This document shows positions 61,435-64,000 of a stretch of 64,000 nt of DNA, piece after piece. The stretch comes from Armatimonadota bacterium (GTDB lineage Bacteria; Armatimonadota; Zipacnadia; Zipacnadales; JABUFB01). The stretch lies in the NCBI GenBank assembly GCA_013314775.1, contig JABUFB010000001.1:310001-374000 (forward strand). Reading direction: 5' to 3'. A model generated the notes under the pieces. It was not told the origin of the DNA, searched no databases, and was given only the letters and a program-made list of their open reading frames with translations. Numbering within the stretch: the stretch's first letter is position 1; every line of letters starts with the position of its first letter. The position numbers and the translations under genes were made by a program.

Positions 61435-63588
61435 TCAGGGCCCGGCCATGATGCCTGTCTGCGGCGTCACGGTCTGGGCCAGCGGCTGGTCTATGGACGC
61501 ACCCTCCCCTGCGAACCGGACGTGTCCTGCGAGGTCGCCGGTTGCGGCGAAGGTGACCTCCCAGGTCCCCTGGTCCGTGTGGACCCGGGCCCCTGCGGTC
61601 CCGTCAGTCTCAAGCAATTCCACTCCGTTCATGGATTCCAGCGTCTGATCGCCCACCTGGATCACGTGGAGGAACAGGTCGTCAGTCCTGGGTTCCCCGG
61701 GGGATACCTCCAGCCGCCACTGGCCCATCATCGCCAGGTGTTCGGGTTTGAGGCCTTTCGTATTGATCTCCCAGTTCCGACCTGCCGCCCAGAACTCCCT
61801 GCCCGGACCGCCCACGAGCTCGAGCCGCGCATCTTTCGGCAAGAGCGTACGGCAGAACATGCGGCCCTGCAGGTGGTCAGCGCGCAGCGTGGTTCCGTCG
61901 ATGGTGGGCTCGTGAGCGGTGTGCAAGAGCCACTGTTTCGAGAAGCCCGGGTCGGTAGAGCGCACGCGGTCGAACACCACAAAGTGGTTCGGCATCAGGA
62001 ACACGAACTGGCGTGTGACCAGTTCGGCCTTCTGCGCCAGGCCTCCGGGAGCGCCGTGGCGGTAGCTCTCGGTGGCATCTCCGGCGACGTAGACGAAGCG
62101 GTCATTGGTCTCAAAAGCCTTGACCACTGACTTGAGTGCGCTGTGCTGGCCACCGTGGTTCTGAGCCACCGCGGGCCCTTCGCCCCAGTAGGGAGCAGGC
62201 GGCTCGCCGGGCTGGTGGATGAGCACGCAGTTGTGGGCAACCGTCTGCGCATAGTAGTTCTTGAGATGCTGTCCGTTCTCGAACTCGTTGGCCCGGGTGC
62301 CGCTGTCCAGGGCGAGGAATCCTTTGTGGTAGATTACGAAGTTCAGGTTGTCGTAGTGCTTGTGCTGTCCCAGTAGGCCGCCACAGGTGAACAGGCAATA
62401 GGTGTCATCCGGCCCGTCTCCGGAGCGCATGAAGATCTGGCTCATGTTTTCGAAATGCCTGGCATGGGGCAGGTTGGACGGTTCGAATGGTTCCGGTGAA
62501 TCGTCCATACCTGTGAGCAGGAAGGGGTAGATGAACCAAGTGGATGAGTGGGCCTTGCTGGGAAGTCTCTCCTGCAGATACCGGGCCAGCGCCGCGGCCT
62601 GCGGCTCGCGTTCACCGTACAGATGCCGGATGTTGGCCATGTGGCTGTACAGTTGCCACGTGGGCAGCGCATTCGTGGTGTGTGGCGTGTCGCCCCAACC
62701 GAACTCCAGCGGGCCGCCCGGCGCCTCGATCCAGTTCCAGATGACGTAGTTCGCAAGCCACGCGCTGTGGGGCCAGTCCGGCGCGATGTTCTCGCCCGTG
62801 GCGCTGAGCCAGGTGTAGAAGTAGTTCTGCTCGGCCCACGGGTATGCACCGAGGACGTAGCCCAGGGTGGGAGAGGCGCCTCCACCGTCGTCACCGCAGG
62901 CCTTCCGGCGGTGCTCCAATAGCCTCAAGTTTTCGTCATGCCCCCAGACCAGCCACTCTTGCACCAGGTCAGCCGCGATGCCCGTGCCCAGCGCTGTGCA
63001 GCCGATGAACCACAGGCAGTTATGCACCCCGTAGAACCCGGTGGTGTAGTTGCTGTAGTTTTCCCGGTAGATACGGGGCCGCACGTCCAGCACATTCTTG
63101 ATGACCCGCACGAATCGGGTCATCCACTGGTTCCGCTCGTCCTCGGGCAGGTAATTGTAGAGCCAGTCCCAGGCGAGGACGGCATGGACGCGGCTCGTGG
63201 AGTACCAGTCCACCGCCTTGCGGTCTTCGAAACACTTCTCGTAATGCCGCAGGCTTACGTCCAGGCCCTTACGCGCAGCCTGCAGGTACTTGTCATCGCC
63301 GGTGACCAGGAACACGAAGGCCGAGCGGGCGCTGTCCACGCCGAAGTCCTTCAGCGCGGGCTCTTCAGCCTGCATAGCCTTCACAAGGCCATCGGCCCAC
63401 GCCGTGGTCTTGGCGAACCAGTCTTTCTCCGGCCCCAGTGCCCGTGCTTTCACCTGCTCGAAAGTGTCGGCGTTGAAGAACAGGCGCGGGTGATCCGGCC
63501 GGATCTTCGCTACCCAGTCCGGCAGGTCTGCGGCTGTCGTCGCGCACATCAACCAGGTCACCACCAGCAGGCAGAGTGTGCATCGCAT
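61435..63588 (-). CDS. Secreted heparinase II/III-family protein
   Basis: A 717-residue exported protein; signal peptide CTLCLLVVTWLMCATTA. The helical toroid fills residues 30-380 (WYSTSRVHAVLAWDWLYNYL, NYTTGFYGVHNCLWFIG), and the heparinase II/III core has GGLLGQHKHYDNLNFVIYHK and AQTVAHNCVLIHQPGEPP, with the His residues expected of these lyases. Less than 30% similar by eye to the one at 8414, without its Cys knuckle. It converges with the histidine kinase and lies after a truncated minus-strand gene, likely a common transcript. GAGAGGGA precedes the ATG. Confidence 0.85.
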   Translation of the reverse strand: MRCTLCLLVVTWLMCATTAADLPDWVAKIRPDHPRLFFNADTFEQVKARALGPEKDWFAKTTAWADGLVKAMQAEEPALKDFGVDSARSAFVFLVTGDDKYLQAARKGLDVSLRHYEKCFEDRKAVDWYSTSRVHAVLAWDWLYNYLPEDERNQWMTRFVRVIKNVLDVRPRIYRENYSNYTTGFYGVHNCLWFIGCTALGTGIAADLVQEWLVWGHDENLRLLEHRRKACGDDGGGASPTLGYVLGAYPWAEQNYFYTWLSATGENIAPDWPHSAWLANYVIWNWIEAPGGPLEFGWGDTPHTTNALPTWQLYSHMANIRHLYGEREPQAAALARYLQERLPSKAHSSTWFIYPFLLTGMDDSPEPFEPSNLPHARHFENMSQIFMRSGDGPDDTYCLFTCGGLLGQHKHYDNLNFVIYHKGFLALDSGTRANEFENGQHLKNYYAQTVAHNCVLIHQPGEPPAPYWGEGPAVAQNHGGQHSALKSVVKAFETNDRFVYVAGDATESYRHGAPGGLAQKAELVTRQFVFLMPNHFVVFDRVRSTDPGFSKQWLLHTAHEPTIDGTTLRADHLQGRMFCRTLLPKDARLELVGGPGREFWAAGRNWEINTKGLKPEHLAMMGQWRLEVSPGEPRTDDLFLHVIQVGDQTLESMNGVELLETDGTAGARVHTDQGTWEVTFAATGDLAGHVRFAGEGASIDQPLAQTVTPQTGIMAGP

Positions 63589-63605
63589 GTTGAATCCCTC
63601 TCAGC

Positions 63606-64000
63606 TCAGGTCCCGGGTGGCAGGCCCTCGGTCCAGGCGATCTGCGCGCGGTGGATCACGTCCCAGAGCGCTTTGGCCGGGGGTGTCACCGCGGCGTCAG
63701 TGAAGTCCATGCTGCGGTGCGGCACGAGATACAAGCAGGATTTCTGTGGCCGGCTGAAGGTGGCTTCCTTGCCCCACAGGTAGAGCACTTCGAGCCAATC
63801 GGATGCGTCGTAGAGCCGGCTCACGTCGTAACTCTGGGTGTCGCTGTCCACCCAGCGATAGTCGATCACCACGCCCATGCCGCCATCGCGTCGTGTCGCG
63901 TCATAGGAGAAATCGATCCAGCCCGCTCGGTCTGCGTTCGCCGGCTCAGGGGCGCCGCCGAGGTAACCGAACAACAGGTCCCGGTACTTGTCGCTGTCAT
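63606..64000 (-). CDS. C-terminal part of an unrecognised protein (5' end outside window)
   Basis: The frame is open to the right edge (reading DSDKYRDLLFGYLGG from the first codons), so the start is outside. The 131 visible residues have GWIDFSYDATRRDGGMGVVI and ASDWLEVLYLWGKEATF, beta-rich with no motif I recognise. It ends 17 bases before the heparinase-family ATG on the same strand, so it is probably in the same operon. Confidence 0.6.
   Translation of the reverse strand, partial: DSDKYRDLLFGYLGGAPEPANADRAGWIDFSYDATRRDGGMGVVIDYRWVDSDTQSYDVSRLYDASDWLEVLYLWGKEATFSRPQKSCLYLVPHRSMDFTDAAVTPPAKALWDVIHRAQIAWTEGLPPGT

Overview
The window looks like a chromosomal segment of an uncultured, GC-rich, diderm bacterium. 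The best guess is Armatimonadota or a close neighbour. This is an inference from two type IV pseudopilin-like genes carrying the [18 protein letters not shown] and [14 protein letters not shown]-terminus with an H-X9-DG C-terminal motif, many secreted polysaccharide-active proteins, and an LptD-like outer-membrane barrel. No rRNA, tRNA, CRISPR array, transposase or integrase was seen. Both ends cut a gene: an MFS transporter on the left and an unrecognised minus-strand gene on the right.

Layout. 1-6.4 kb: MFS tail, small NTF2-like membrane protein, CHASE2-GAF-PAS histidine kinase overlapping a DUF951 gene, SRPBCC protein and a secreted GH99-like/WbsX-like protein. 6.4-12.3 kb (minus): two H-X9-DG pseudopilins flank a heparinase II/III-family protein and a Gfo/Idh/MocA oxidoreductase. 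12.4-13.0 kb: a non-coding segment with clustered DnaA-box-like sites, a candidate replication origin. 13.0-19.3 kb: a 2-oxoacid dehydrogenase E2 catalytic core without lipoyl domain, E1 alpha/beta, and three glycosyltransferases. 19.4-25.1 kb: a PNPW-repeat secreted protein, a small membrane protein, a GH106-like protein and an ACT-less aspartate-kinase-like protein.

25.3-43.8 kb is the most unusual part: seven consecutive plus-strand genes for exported proteins. Three very different large proteins (a beta-propeller/carboxypeptidase-regulatory-like protein, a subtilisin, and an unknown) end in the same roughly 450-500 residue module finishing with a FlgD-type Ig-like domain. Between them lie a clan-CD (C11-like) cysteine peptidase and two CsgG/FlgT-like proteins with Fn3 domains; the locus closes with a Big_1 plus LptD-like barrel protein. 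The content resembles, without homology being shown, the logic of type IX secretion: C-terminal Ig-like sorting domain, clan-CD peptidase, outer-membrane barrel.

43.9-53.3 kb: uvrB-uvrC (uvrC probably starting at CTG), aconitase (minus), an ABC-F ATPase and a sugar-nucleotide epimerase/dehydratase. 53.3-64 kb: a large secreted protein with an F5/8C-like C-terminus, a 75-residue membrane protein, a 51-residue SEC-C protein, an alkaline-phosphatase-superfamily hydrolase, a flavodoxin, a small zinc-ribbon protein, a PocR-type histidine kinase and a second heparinase-family protein. Several promoters share an extended -10 element, TGTGCTATAAT or close variants. All family calls come from reading motifs by eye; no database search was run.
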